Counted from the stretch's first letter, positions 20,526 to 31,169 are shown. The stretch is DNA of 64,000 nucleotides from Cordylochernes scorpioides (GCA_030710605.1 CP092872.1:95621794-95685793), one strand, 5' to 3'. Notes: generated by a model from the letters alone, not told the origin. Translations and numbers: made by a program.

Positions 20526-20979
20526 TATTTACATATGTCTGCTAGATATTATGTAAGAGAGTCATATAATAAATGTAATTTGAAAGGAAATTAAACATTT
20601 CACCGTAAACCTTCACTAAGATATTTCAAAATTTATTAAACTTATATAAACAAACTAAAGAGCTTTAACATTTTGAAGCAAGAAGTTGAATATTCTTTGA
20701 GTGTGAAAGCTTACAAAAAATAGGAACTTACCCTCTATTATTAATTTGTTTTTTTTTTATCGTCTGTTTTCACAAGTTGAATCTGGTTAGAAAATGTATA
20801 AAAATTAGATGAATCTTTTGTTGCCTTAAATACGAGATAATTAACTCGTTTCTATATATATCTAAAAATGTTTAAAGTTTAATAAAATAATTTTATAAAT
20901 CTGAGAGTTGTCTTCAAAAACGATCCAACACATTTCAAGACATGTCGAGAAGAATTAAAACGAAAACTGTTGCCATATA
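20526..20979. other. No gene seen
   Basis: AT-rich sequence between a foldback and the mariner, without recognisable content. Confidence 0.4.
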
Positions 20980-22265
20980 CCAGGTCTATTAGTATGAAAC
21001 GCGAAAATGGGCGCCAGAGGCCGCTGTGCAACTTTATTTGAGCCGACGTTGGCGCTGTTGTAGGCGTTTTGTTCTTTAACTCACGTGGCATCAGCATGCG
21101 TGCAGTTTTAGAAAAATTCAAAGTGTGAAAAATTTCTGGAGCCCGTGGAAAATGGCAATTTCCGAGCCAAAAAGTGCCCATTTGCGGGAAGTTTTGTTGT
21201 TCGCCTTCAACTGGAAGAAAAGTGCCACTGAAGCCCACCGAATGCTCGAAGAAGTTTACAGCGACCACGCTCTGAGCAAATTGCAGTGTTACAGGTGGTT
21301 TAAAAAATTCCAAAGTGGCGATTTTGAACTTGATAATGAACCACATGGAAAACCGCCCCAAAAGTTCTAGGACGCTGAACTGCAAGCTTTGTTGGATGAG
21401 GACTGTACCCAAATGCAGGAGAAACTCGCAAAACAGCTCCAGGTGTCTCAAAGTGCTGTTTCTCTAAGTTTAAATAGCCTCGGAATGACCCAAAATCTTT
21501 CCCGATGGGTCCCCCACGAGTTGAGCGAAAGGCAGCAATAACGGCGTCTGGTAACCTGCGAAGGGCTGCTCGCCAGGCATGAAAAGAAGTCATTTTTGCA
21601 CCGAATCGTAACTTCTGATGAGAAATGGATCCACTTCAGTAATCCTACGGGCCAAAAGTCGTGGGGCCTGCCCGGCCAATTTCCAAAACAGACGCCTAGG
21701 CCCAATCGCTTCGGAAAAAAGGCAATGCTTTGCATATGGTGGGACCAGACCGGCGTAGTATATTTCGAGCTCCTGAAACCTGGTAAAATGGTCAATACTA
21801 GTCGCTACGAACAACAAATGCACAGTTTGAGAGAGGCGTTGAATGAAAAAAGACCGGAATGGCGTGAAAAGCACAACAACCTGATACTGCAGCATGACAA
21901 CGCTCCAGCCCACAACGCTACGGTGGTCAAAAACACCATAAAAGACTTGGGCTGGGGACTCTAACCCCACCCGCCGTACTCACCAGACTTAGCGCCGTCG
22001 GACTACCACCTTTTCACATCTTTAGGACACGCCCTAAAAAAACAGGAATTTTCGAACTCAGACATACTCCGAAAATTACTTGTTGACTGGTTCGACTCAA
22101 AAGGAATAGAAATTTTCAGACAAGGAATTCGAAAATTGCCTGAAAAGTGGTCCGAGTGTATAGCTAACCAGGGCAGTTACTTTGAATAAAAAATCTTTTG
22201 TTGTATGGAATTGGTGAACTTTTGAATTCACTGAAAATTTTCGCGTTTCATACTAATAGACCTGG
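20980..22265 (+). mobile_element. mariner DNA transposon
   Basis: 1286 bp, flanked by TA on both sides (20978-20979 and 22266-22267). The terminal inverted repeats begin CCAGGTCTATTAGTATGAAA and match perfectly for about 29 bp. A transposase frame of standard length fills the interior. The element has intact ends but a nonsense-mutated transposase, so it could only move if transposase were supplied in trans. Confidence 0.95.
21152..22189 (+). pseudogene. mariner transposase, three nonsense codons
   Basis: From ATG 21152 to TAA 22187-22189 the reading frame is 346 codons, equal to the usual 345-residue mariner transposase. It is never shifted but is broken by TAG at 21368, TAA at 21539 and TAA at 21962. 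The N-terminal part has the helix-turn-helix features of the family (KSATEAHRMLEE, CYRWFKKFQSGDF). The catalytic triad is D-D-34-D: D in VTSDEKW, D in LQHDNAPAH, and D in SPDLAPSDYH, 34 codons later. The C-terminus (KLPEKWSECIANQGSYFE) is complete. Lack of frameshifts suggests fairly recent decay. Confidence 0.95.
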
Positions 22266-22379
22266 TAATGAAACCCCATTCTGTCGTTAAAATTGATCAT
22301 TACTGAATATGGAGATCAAACATCTATCTCTGAAATACTGTTATTACATATTTACAAGTTTTTAATTTTTAATTAAAAA

Positions 22380-22625
22380 GGCATATATTGGATCAAAATA
22401 TCATTTATTTCACCAATATTTCAGTTGGTTGAACGCCAACCTTTATCAAGGTATTATAACATTTTAAAGTGTTTCAACAACAAACTCAATGTTATAACAA
22501 AATGTTATAACACCTTGATAAAGGTTAGCGTTCAGCCCAAATGAAATATTGGTAAAATAAATGATATTTTGATCCAATATATGTCTTTTTAATTAAAGAT
22601 TTATTTATGGATTGCTCTATTTTCA
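22380..22625. mobile_element. Foldback element, GGCATATATTGGATCAAA family
   Basis: The inverted arms AAAAAGGCATATATTGGATC...CACCAATATTTCA and their complement surround a centre with TTGATAAAGGTT and TGTTATAAC mirrored. On the reverse strand CTTGATAAAGGTTGGCG...CCAACTGAAATATTGG resembles a decayed hammerhead (stem II GGTTGG/CCAACT then GAAA). The next bases TTTATGGATTGCTCTATTTTC also border the PLE remnant at 50760 and a fragment at 51680. Confidence 0.65.
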
Positions 22626-22920
22626 AATACTTACAAGTACAATAATACAAATTTATAAAAAAAACTAACATATCAAAATGATTCCTCTCTAACTGAGATA
22701 TTCCAGTACAATTTTACTTTTTAAATAAATTTCCTACATTGAAATTATCTAGCTTTTGAGAAGTACAAAAAGTATAACCAAAAATATGTGATTAAATCGA
22801 AAAATGGAATTTTCTTGATTCCAAAAAACACGATCTTATAATTAACAAAGAATTTCGTTGTTCAATTCAACCTATGCGCTAAGGAAACATAGCCTATTGA
22901 TTGGCTAATGTACTCAACAG

Positions 22921-22962
22921 TGATTGGCTGATTAATGTCACGTGACATTGAACAGCCAATCA
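22921..22962. promoter_or_regulatory. 42-bp palindrome with two CCAAT boxes and central E-box
   Basis: TGATTGGCTG at 22921-22930 mirrors CAGCCAATCA at 22953-22962 around GTCACGTGAC (22937-22946). Only a few inner positions mismatch. A TATATAA box follows at 22983-22989 and AATAAA at 23009-23014. That order with so little space is typical of an LTR (promoter and polyadenylation signal together), so this is probably a solo LTR promoter. Confidence 0.55.
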
Positions 22963-23014
22963 GAGCGAGAGAGAGAGAAACCTATATAACCTAACTATAC
23001 TATCATCAAATAAA

Positions 23015-23640
23015 CCATTGTCTGTGTACACAAGGATTACCATAATACCCAGAGGTCGAATATTGTTTCCAATTAGCAGCAGCAGCAAGTAGTAATGAAG
23101 AATTTCTCGGAGAGAGATTTGATTGGAAACCATAATTAGAACACGAGGGAGATATTGGAACAACATTGTAGTAATAATAATCCAAATGATACCGTCCCTA
23201 AACGGATCTTGATCCGCGCTATATATGATCACTGTGTATTACGGATGGGTTTAAATAATTAGTTGGTTGATACTCTTATTTATAGATACATATTTGCATA
23301 GAGATTTAGCCTTTATGCAAATTGGCTGCAAGTGCACCTAATTAATATGAAAAAGTAAAAATACGTAAATTTTAACTGCTCTTTCAGTTTTTAGCTTTAA
23401 AATAAAAATTACCTCTAAGCCTCCATGTTGGAAAATGCTCCCAATTCCTGAAATAAACATTATTTGCATATTAGATTTACTTTTTAGATATGTAAATATA
23501 TCAATATTTTTTGTCGGATGTTCTAAATGAGCAATTTAGAAAGAATCTGCGCATCAAATGAAAACAAAAGTACCTATAGGGGTACCTCTCCCTTTATTAT
23601 CCACCAGAACGATTGCATTATATTTATCACCCTAGTAAAA
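23015..23640. other. No gene seen
   Basis: Mixed-composition sequence to about 23230, then AT-rich. No domain or repeat family is recognised. Confidence 0.35.
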
Positions 23641-23790
23641 AACTTTACTAATGATGATAAAGAATGGGGTACAACACCATTTTTGGAAAATTCAGACAAC
23701 AGCCAACAACCTGTATACCATGGTTTTGGACTATGGCCCTCATCAGTACAGGGACGGCTTCGATCTCATAACATCCTACGAGAGAAGTTA
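23641..23790 (-). repeat. Hammerhead-bearing repeat, CCATGGTATACAGG type
   Basis: It shares ACAACACCA.TTTTG.AAA.TTCAGACAA..GCC.ACAACCTGTAT.CCAT with 24480-24550, 40080-40160 and 48245-48300. The ribozyme-like site at 23710-23752 lies on the reverse strand. Confidence 0.6.
23710..23752 (-). ncRNA. Hammerhead ribozyme with one core change
   Basis: On the reverse strand: stem I CCTGTA (23752-23747), core CTGATGA (23746-23740), stem II GGG/TCC, AAAA where GAAA is expected, then CCATG, cleavage triplet GTA and stem I return TACAGG (23715-23710). Stem I is a perfect 6 bp. The G-to-A change in GAAA would be expected to cripple it; the 40219 copy keeps GAAA. Confidence 0.5.
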
Positions 23791-23924
23791 TGGAATCAGT
23801 CCAATTTACCAAACAGGTGTTTAAACTGGTGAAGTGACAAGGGCTGATATTCAGTCTAGAATACAACAGAAAATTCTGGAAGGATGAAATTCATGTGTAT
23901 ATAAAAAGGCATCATAATTATTTT

Positions 23925-24380
23925 ACACAAATAAATTTACTGGCAATGCGTTTCTTTTAAATATCATCAAATATTATCTCTACAGACCTTACTGTAATGA
24001 TATGAGTTATTGAATGAGAAGGCTTGGCTTTACTATAATAATAACTCATATCATTGCAGTAAGGTCTGTAGAGATAATATTTGATTATACAGTGGTACCT
24101 CGACATACGAGCGCCCCAACATACGAGGTTTTCGAGATACGAGCCGACGAGCAAGTGATTTTTTGCTTTGAGTTACGAGCGAAATTCGAGATACGAGTTC
24201 GGTTCGGTAAGTGTTGAAGATATTAATCTGTGATTTTAAATGGGAATTTTGTATGGGGAAATTTGCTTCGAGATACGAGTAATTCAAGATACGAGCAAGG
24301 TTGCGGAACGAATTAAACTCGTATGTCGAGGTACCACTGTATTTAAAAGAAACGCATTGCCAGTAAATTTAATTGTGTAA
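23925..24380. mobile_element. Foldback element interrupted by a Tigger-like MITE
   Basis: The outer inverted arms ACACAAATAAATTTACTGGC...TCAAATATTATCTCTACAGACCTTACTG and their complement are split by the insertion at 24090-24339. The same arms recur at 30060-30165 and 56690-57060. Confidence 0.8.
24090..24339. mobile_element. Tigger/pogo-like MITE
   Basis: 250 bp with ends CAGTGGTACCTCGACATACG and its complement, flanked by TA duplications (24088-24089 and 24340-24341). CAGTGGTACCTCG-type ends resemble Tigger/pogo elements. The interior has many GATACGAG words and no protein. It sits inside a foldback arm, so it is the younger insertion. Confidence 0.85.
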
Positions 24381-24479
24381 AATTTTAACGATAGATGGCA
24401 ATTAAAATTTAATTTACATCATAATTATGCATAAGATCAATACATGATGTTTATCGCCCTAGTAAAAAAGTTTTACTGT

Positions 24480-24690
24480 TGTTGATAAATAATGAGCCAC
24501 AACACCAGTTTTGACAAATTCAGACAAAAAGCCCACAACCTGTATTCCATTAAAACCGATTCAAAAGATCACAAGAGATAATGGGGTGATGTGGGTTTCT
24601 TCATTATATTACATATATTTATTTAACCAAAGATATCGCCTTTATAATCTGTTTTTTCACTTTTGATTCCGATTTGTATAGGGAGTGATA
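24480..24690. other. Repeat fragment, otherwise unassigned
   Basis: 24480-24550 is a truncated copy of the repeat seen at 23641 (ACAACACCAGTTTTGACAAATTCAGACAA...CAACCTGTAT.CCAT). The rest is unrecognised. Confidence 0.4.
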
Positions 24691-24691
24691 T

Positions 24692-24962
24692 GTAAATGGG
24701 GATCGGTGGACCTTCGATTTTCGACTTCTACGACCCAGCATCGAATCTCGCATTGGGCAATTTTTCTAATTTAAAAAGTTACCCCAATATCCCCCCGATT
24801 CTTGCAAAAGTCCAACCCCATCAAACAGGGCTTTATTATGCTTCTAAGTGCAAAAGTCGAACTGCTTGCTACTTGTGTAGGTATTTAGTGCACTTACAGT
24901 AAAAGCAGACGCCAACTACTACCCACCATGATTATCATGGCCTGTACCATGTGTATTCGGAA
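24692..24962 (+). mobile_element. tRNA-derived SINE
   Basis: Head with CTACGACCCAGCATCGAATCTC (degenerate B box), a core CCGATTCTTGCAAAAGTCCAAC...GTGCAAAAGTCGAACTGCTT, and a tail TAGTGCACTTACAGTAAAAGCAG...CACCATGATTATCATGGCCTG. It is a slightly shortened single-copy relative of the SINE at 17525-19705. Confidence 0.75.
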
Positions 24963-25084
24963 TAATTATATTTTAAAAAATATCAACAAATTCAGAATCT
25001 GAAAATTGAGAAAAACATTTATATTTTAAAACTATTTTACAGACTTTTTACATTACAATGATAAAAAATTAAATAAGAGGGTAT

Positions 25085-25165
25085 GGTTCATCATTAGCGG
25101 ACTCTCCCAGCGGTTTCGCCAGTGTTTTGAGAAGATTCGTAGCTGATGAACCATATCCTCCCATT
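25085..25165. mobile_element. Short GGTTCATCA foldback
   Basis: GGTATGGTTCATCATTAGCG...CCCAGCGGTTTCGCCAG and GTAGCTGATGAACCATATCC form an inverted pair, a compact member of the 8580-8965 family. Confidence 0.6.
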
Positions 25166-25169
25166 TCAA

Positions 25170-25980
25170 TAATATCAGTATAAGACCTGTGTGTATGTAA
25201 ATAGGTTTTTAAATATATAGAAAGGTAACATTGAAAATTTGTTTTTTTCCCTCAATTTTCAACCATAAAATGCGCCAATATGACGATGCTATGTGATGAT
25301 CAGAAAGAGGAACTTTTCTTTAAACCATTTGCATATCTCCGAGGACGCTAAGTCGTGAAGGAATCTTTAACATTCTCAGCGCGCGGTCCTGAAAGAAACT
25401 CCACACCAGGAATTGCAATCCCAGCAACGAACCATTTAATTACATAACCCGCCATTCCTTTGGGAGACAAAGGGGTCGCACAGGGGACGGAAATATCTCG
25501 CATTGTTCCCGTGACCAAAAGATGGATTCATTTTTTCACCAGACGAACGAACAAGCAGTCGAGAAATGGTCGGTTTGTACCTGAAATAGTTCTTTCACCT
25601 CTTACTTGATTAGTTCTAAGTATCATTAGAAGTAGGGGCTCGCTATGTATGTTACACACATTCATCTGGTGTTGGGACACATTCTTCAGCGCCAACGTTC
25701 TGTACTGGGGGGATTAAAAAAACGGAATTGTTTTAATGCTTTTTTAACGTGTGAGTTAGGGGGGGAGAAGTCCGACCACACCTCCCTGCGGTCCCCCCTG
25801 GACCCTTGGAATATTCGACCAAATTCTGGTTCGTTTCCAAGGTGACTAACGTGGCAACGGCACCCATTTTCCAATGAAGAGCAAAAGATAGTGGATATTG
25901 CTGCTTCTGTGATGGAGATGCATGGAGGCATCTGAGACTCTTCTTTGGACACGACAACAACAACAACGTGAGTTGCCCTG
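25170..25980. other. No gene seen
   Basis: The sequence at 25250-25900 is of mixed base composition with several overlapping open frames on both strands, none with a recognisable domain. It may be an old element. Confidence 0.35.
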
Positions 25981-26110
25981 TAGGGCGAAGTACGGTGTCG
26001 TGAGCCGCTACGGTAACCGTGAACTGGGAACTCTGAAATGTGGCTGACTAACGGGGCAATGGCACCAGCCTTTCCATGGAGCAACATTGGACAAGACACC
26101 ACCACCACCA
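25840..26110 (+). repeat. Dispersed repeat shared with 39565-39695
   Basis: GAGCCGCTACGGTAACCGTG...GGAACTCTGAAATGTGGCTG ACTAACGGGGCAATGGCA...GACACCACCACCA occurs in both places at high identity. A partial extra copy (GTGACTAACGTGGCAACGGCACCC) lies at 25841-25864. The family is unknown. Confidence 0.65.
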
Positions 26111-26189
26111 ACGTGAGAGGCGCCTCTTTTGCTATAATAATATATACCCACCTTTTTTTTCATATTTATTTCTTATTCTTTACAAGTTC

Positions 26190-26590
26190 TGCGTATTTAC
26201 GCAAATTTGTGTGACTTTAAATACCATTTCTTGATATCTCAGGAAGCCTCTAGGACTAAATATTTGGTCGTTGAGGAATAGAAGGTATAATAAGTCGGTG
26301 GATGAGAGGGTAACACGCTCAATTCCCGACAGTCATGAACCGGGATTGAAAATCCCGCGTTAAAATTTTGTTTAATATGTGAATAACCTTCACATATATT
26401 ATTCACTGTTTCAATTATCATAAACTAGGTTGCTCTTGTTGAGCGGTACCTATTAATGTGATTTTGAACCAGGTTGAGGAATAGCCTACACCACGCTGAC
26501 GAGGGCTAACAGCCCGAAACGCGTTCGTGGTTGGCTTTTATTGATTTATCAATAAATGAGTTGGATTATTGGAATTCGATCGAATTCATA
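26190..26590 (+). mobile_element. Hammerhead-bearing element
   Basis: TTACGCAAATTTGTGTGACTTTAAATACCATTTCTTG and GGACTAAATATTTGGTC at the left match 9060-9130. A foreign segment (26280-26460) is followed by GCCTACACCACG with the ribozyme, then TTGATTTATCAATAAA. The ribozyme part is the best conserved. Confidence 0.6.
26490..26531 (+). ncRNA. Hammerhead ribozyme, type I
   Basis: Stem I ACCACG (26490-26495), core CTGACGA (26496-26502), stem II GGGC/GCCC with loop TAACA (26503-26515), GAAA (26516-26519), CGC, cleavage triplet GTT (26523-26525) and stem I return CGTGGT (26526-26531). The core is perfect and stem I is a perfect 6 bp. Relative to 9147 both stem I ends change together (T/A to A/T), and stem II changes from GCGC/GCGC to GGGC/GCCC. 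Confidence 0.75.
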
Positions 26591-26599
26591 ACCCCTCTC

Positions 26600-26800
26600 G
26601 TCGGATGTTATGAAATAGAAACCGCCACTGTATTGATGAGGGTAAAACATGGTTTATAGAATCACTTTTGTTTGAATTTGCCAAAATTGGAATCTTGGCT
26701 CATTCTTTAACACCACCGTAAAGTTTTCTTTTATTGGGATTATAAACAAAATGCATTGTTTCAATGTATATTTAAAGGGAGAGGTGCCTCTTATTGGCAT
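26600..26800. repeat. Repeat fragment with decayed ribozyme motif
   Basis: CACTGTATTGATGAGGGTAAAACATGGTTTATAG resembles the 23710/40219 ribozyme with core losses. The end GGGAGAGGTGCCTCTT before ATATATATATATATATG looks like another family's terminus. Confidence 0.4.
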
Positions 26801-26879
26801 ATATATATATATATGTCATAATTTGTATAGTTAATGACAAGAGATATAATTTATTTTCGTCAAAATAAGTATGTAAATA

Positions 26880-27014
26880 TGTTACGCTTGTGTTAAAATG
26901 TAAATATGTAAATTCATCCATGTATAAAAGCTGGACAAAAAATAAAGGTGGCAGACATCGCGGGTGCGCTGTTCGCTAGGCATAACGGCTGCGCCTCTTC
27001 ATTTAGCTACGACA
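26880..27014 (+). repeat. Possible short solo LTR
   Basis: It begins TGTTACGC and ends ACGACA, with TATAAAAG at 26923-26930 and AATAAA at 26941-26946 between them. It is flanked by AT-rich sequence and a (TA)n tract. No clear target duplication was found, so this is tentative. Confidence 0.4.
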
Positions 27015-27669
27015 TATATATATATATAGATTAAGACTATATAGAGATCTATTCAAAGCATTTTATTTTGATTTTAATTAATAGCTTCTCGCGTTTTTAA
27101 ACATATATTTTTAGTTACATTTATATGTTCTCTATAGAAATTATAATATTCTTTACTCAGTTGCATACAATGGAGCAGAAATATTAATAAAATTTGCATA
27201 TAAAATCCTAATATATTTACATACTTCGTTTTACATATTATAATTTTGTGTTGAACATATAAATCTGTGAATATTAATATACATTCTATATAGAAAAGTA
27301 AAAATATAAATTTACTTGGTTATACACACAATGGAGCCTAGATATTAACAAAATTTACATATAAACATTGCATATATCCTTTTGTCTCATATGTAAATAT
27401 ATTTTTTATACTCTCTACATAAAATTTGTAAATATATGTATTATATAGGAGAATGAAATATTCTTTACCTAGTTGAACCCAATAGCCTGTAAAATTCAAA
27501 ACAAATTTCTCTTTATTTAACTAACAGATCCCCCGAGTTGCTGCTGTAAATCAGAAAAGACTTAGTTGATGATTAATTTATATTTACATATAAAATCTCA
27601 ACTATTTGCATACTACATATAGTAATTGATAAAATTTGTAATTTTGTATTTAATGTAAATATAAAAAAA
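27015..27669. other. AT-rich, no gene seen
   Basis: Very AT-rich DNA with loosely repeated words such as ATATAGAAA.T.TAA.AT and CATAATGGAGC..ATATTAA (near 27165 and 27328), suggesting an old duplication. Confidence 0.4.
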
Positions 27670-27882
27670 GGGTTATAGACAAAACTTAAGGAAGTTTTAC
27701 CTTTTATAATGTACATCGGGATCCAGACAATAACCCTGAAAGATATTTGATAAACAGTTACTTTTATTTAAGACACGAGATACCCAAGTGTGAACAAAAT
27801 TGCCTCTATCTCCTTAAAAATATAGACGACCGGCGACATCAAAGGCTTTCTCCTTCCTTAAGTTTTGTTCATGAGTGCACTT
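27670..27882. mobile_element. Tc1-type MITE, GGACAAAACTTAAGGAAG family
   Basis: Inverted ends (ATAGACAAAACTTAAGGAAG ... CTTCCTTAAGTTTTGTTCAT) surround ATGTACATCGGGATCCAGACAATAACC and GTGTGAACAAAATTGCCTC. No coding capacity. Its ends are less intact than those of the 47000 copy. Confidence 0.7.
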
Positions 27883-28619
27883 AAAAAAAAAAGGAAATAT
27901 TTTTATCATTAGAGATTTACGTATTTCGAGAGAATTCTAACTCAGTTCATCAGTGTAACAAAGACTCTATATGTATATGTAATATTATAAAGAATATTAT
28001 CTAATAAATAATTATGTACCATGTTGGATATAATGTATTCTGTATGGATTCAAATAAAGATGGCAGTCAAAGGACGTGGAGATGGAAGAAGTAGAAGAGA
28101 AAAGAACGACAGATCCAAGTCGTGTATCTAGGTCACTTAGAACAAAGAGGCCCTCATATTCCAGAGTTGAATGTCCTGAGAGATTGGGATGTTAGGCAAA
28201 GCTCCTTCCCCGACCAAATTCACCATCATGGCCGACAGAGACAGGGACCAATCAAAGGTCAAGCAGGGTCCCACGTGACCCAAGCCGGGGGGTGGGGCAA
28301 CCAGAGTTCGGTCGGTAACGTGTGTGTCAAGACGTGTGTGTGCATCTTCTAAAAGTAGTGCCTCGAGGTCCAAGATGTGAGTCATCTCAATCCAATTTAA
28401 TCGCGAAAATCCTTCCATCTCCTCTCCCGAGCCGCCAATGATTAATATTCCGAGGTGTTTTGTGATTCATTAATCGATATAGTGTGCCGATTTTTCATCC
28501 ACCGCCATCGATAACGACTGCCCAAACATACAAAACCCCATCCACTCCCGAGGATTCTCAGGACAAAGCACTTTAATATAGAGAGTCGACAAGATTCTCA
28601 GGATCCTTTTCCCTTATAT
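27883..28619. other. Unassigned region
   Basis: Includes a moderately GC-rich block (28100-28340) with open frames on both strands but no domain. The last part (28575-28619) repeats the AGAGAGTCGAC motif seen at 601-612. Confidence 0.35.
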
Positions 28620-29045
28620 CACATATATATGTAGTGTAGTATATGTATATATGTAGTGTAGTATATGTATATATGTAACAGAGTGTAGTATATGTATATA
28701 TGTAGTGTAGTATATGTATATATGTAGTGTAGTATATGTATATATGTAGTGTAGTATATGTATATATGTAACAGAGTGTAGTATATGTATATATGTAGTG
28801 TAGTATATGTATATATGTAGTGTAGTATATGTATATATGTAGTGTAGTATATGTATATATGTAACAGAGTGTAGTATATGTATATATGTAGTGTAGTATA
28901 TGTATATATGTAGTGTAGTATATGTATATATGTAGTGTAGTATATGTATATATGTAGTGTAGTATATGTATATATGTAACAGAGTGTAGTATATGTATAT
29001 ATGTAACAGAGTGTAGTATATGTATATATGTAACAGAGTGTAGGC
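28620..29045. repeat. GTAGTGTAGTATATGTATAT minisatellite
   Basis: About 19 copies of a 22-bp unit TAGTGTAGTATATGTATATA(TG), with periodic variants carrying GTAACAGAG in place of GTAG. The variants recur every three to five units, giving a higher-order pattern. The long reverse-strand open frame here is only the repeat read through. Confidence 0.9.
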
Positions 29046-30004
29046 GACGATAAGATAAAATCACTAAAGTTTTAGTAGTCTTCTCCCACTAGATAGATCG
29101 TGTAGTTGTTTACAACCTTGCAGTTTGATTGGATGCCGGATTTTTATACCTAGACCAGAAGCTTAAGTTAATTGGAAGACTCTCATTGGTTGAGTTTTAC
29201 TTTCAATTTTATAGCTACTTCTACCCTACCCAATTATACTGCTGATTAAAAATTTTATTACGTTCCTAATTGGTGCAGTACTTGACCCAAGAGGAATTCC
29301 CTACAGGGGGCGCGAACCCTAAATGGATTTAGATTAACTTGGCGGGAGAACGTAAATTCACTTGATTTGTAAATCAATGAGGATTTTTATTGATTTTTGT
29401 TCGGGTCATTGAGTTTGAATAAATGGAAATGGTGATGAACCTTTTCCACTGTTTATTGAAGAGATTCGAAAAGAAAATTATTTGAATATGTAAATAAATT
29501 CTTTTAAATGTTAACAAACTTGAAAATGGATTTTGAAACGTTTTGATGAAATGTTGCGTTTGAATCTGTGGCTTTGAATAAATGCCGATATGTAAATAGA
29601 TATGTATATTTATTCATTTGTATAAATAAAATTCGGTATGGTTTTCTTAATATATATAATTTGATTTTATTTCTTAAGTTTGAGATTCGATTTAAGGGTA
29701 ATTTTAAATATATAACATTTAGCATTTTCACGTAAGTTTGTATTTGTTGATGCTTAAAATGACAGGCTTTCGCGCATGGCTCTTTATAACGACATGTTTT
29801 AGAGCATTTTCCGAAAGATTATCCCTTTAATTAAAAAAAAATCAACAAGCAATCCAGGACCAGGTTTCTTTAACTATTTTTTATTTCCCTAGCTTCTGGT
29901 CAACAGGAGAAGTAGAAGTATAACGCCCTATAGTGTTCATAGTTAGATGGAAGTCATACTTCTACTTCTTCTGTTGAAGGACATATTGGCCCGATAAAGC
30001 TAGA
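29046..30004. other. No gene seen; small foldback near its end
   Basis: AT-rich DNA without recognisable genes. 29893-29988 is an imperfect inverted pair (CAACAGGAGAAGTAGAAGTAT and ATACTTCTACTTCTTCTGTTG). Confidence 0.4.
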
Positions 30005-30165
30005 GTATTAGAGATTAATTTGGCGAAACCGCTGAGAGGGTTCACTACTGATGAGCCAAGCCCTCTCATTCAATAACTCATATCATTGCAGTAAGGTCTG
30101 TAGAGATAATATTTGATGATATTTAAAAGAAACACATTGTCAGTAAATTTATTTGTGTAAAAATA
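30005..30165 (+). mobile_element. GGCTCATCAGT-family half copy
   Basis: TTTGGCGAAACCGCTGAGAG...CACTACTGATGAGCCAAGCC followed by ATCATTGCAGTAAGGTCTGT...GATAATATTTGATGATATTT AAAAGAAAC. It joins the hammerhead-like core and the arm seen at 23925, showing they belong to one family. Confidence 0.7.
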
Positions 30166-31165
30166 AAAAAATAATTAAATAAACCTGGCCCTGTATTGCT
30201 TTTTGATTTTGTTAAATTGAAAAGTCAGAGATTGCTTATCACTTTAAGCATCACTGAACAGGAAACTTATCGCGTAGAAATACTAAATGGCTTAAACTTC
30301 TCTTCTTCTTCTTTCTTATCTCCACTCAATCACACTAAGGTATCAAGCTTGTAAAGCTTGAGATTTTTGATGGTAAAGACAACCATCATGACTGGGTGAA
30401 GTAGAATGCGTCTGCCTTTGTCATTAAGACTGGGAGCACTACTCAGTGGCAGGCCGACTTAGCTCCAAAAGAAATGGCCGCCTCTGACATGAGGAACAGA
30501 TGCCATGTACAGCCGCTCCTAACATGGAGTACAAACGCTGCTCATCCTGTATCCCTGGATCAGGAGCCCTTACAGGGTACTATCAGCCGGGCCAGCTGAA
30601 CCCAGGTTTTTTAGCGAGCTTGTTACTGCTCCCCCTCCTCTTTTTTCATCCGGGCTTGGGACCGGCAAAGGCGGAGTTGGCGTTTAAACTGAATCCCACA
30701 AGAGTTATACAATTAATACATCAACAATATTCTGTCACGTAATAATTCTTTATTTATTTATTTATTTATTAATCAATCAGCGCGATATTGAAATATTTTC
30801 GTCTATTACAGAGGAAACAAACAAATCAGCAAACAAATTAAAGCAACTTTCAGTTGCACGATAAGGAGATGCCTTTTTCTTAATTTATGCACCTTATCCC
30901 AGTAAAATATTACATTTGTACTATTTTTTCATATTTACATGTATTAATCGACAGAGTACATTAACTTTATATAGAGAAATGACAGATGTAAGAGATTTAA
31001 ATGATTTAGATCAGAGAACAATCGATGTCTCACTTCTGTAAAGTTAGGACAGTCATAGAGATAAGGTGAAGATTACAATCCGAATTACAGACCAATTTAT
31101 TTATAATGTACAAAATGTTAAATACAAGAGAGGCGCAATGAGGGAAGTTCACACAGAGTAACAAG
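30166..31165. other. Repeat fragments, no gene seen
   Basis: 30490-30740 has a mixed-composition block with an 80-codon frame and no domain. (TTTA)n lies at 30752-30768. 30838-30905 is the terminal piece of the GATGGCTTGCGCCATC family (CAACTTTCAGTTGCACGATA AGGAGATGCC...CTTATCCCAGTA). Confidence 0.45.
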
Positions 31166-31169
31166 CATA

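Noticed and set aside
20879..21970. Several reverse-strand frames over the mariner
   Set aside because: Antisense shadows of the transposase reading frame.
25686..26111. 141-codon reverse-strand frame
   Set aside because: It spans a dispersed non-coding repeat, with no domain and no conservation of the frame in the 39570 copy.
28573..29064. 163-codon reverse-strand open frame
   Set aside because: It is the 22-bp minisatellite read through; the protein is a tyrosine/isoleucine/threonine repeat caused by the DNA repeat.
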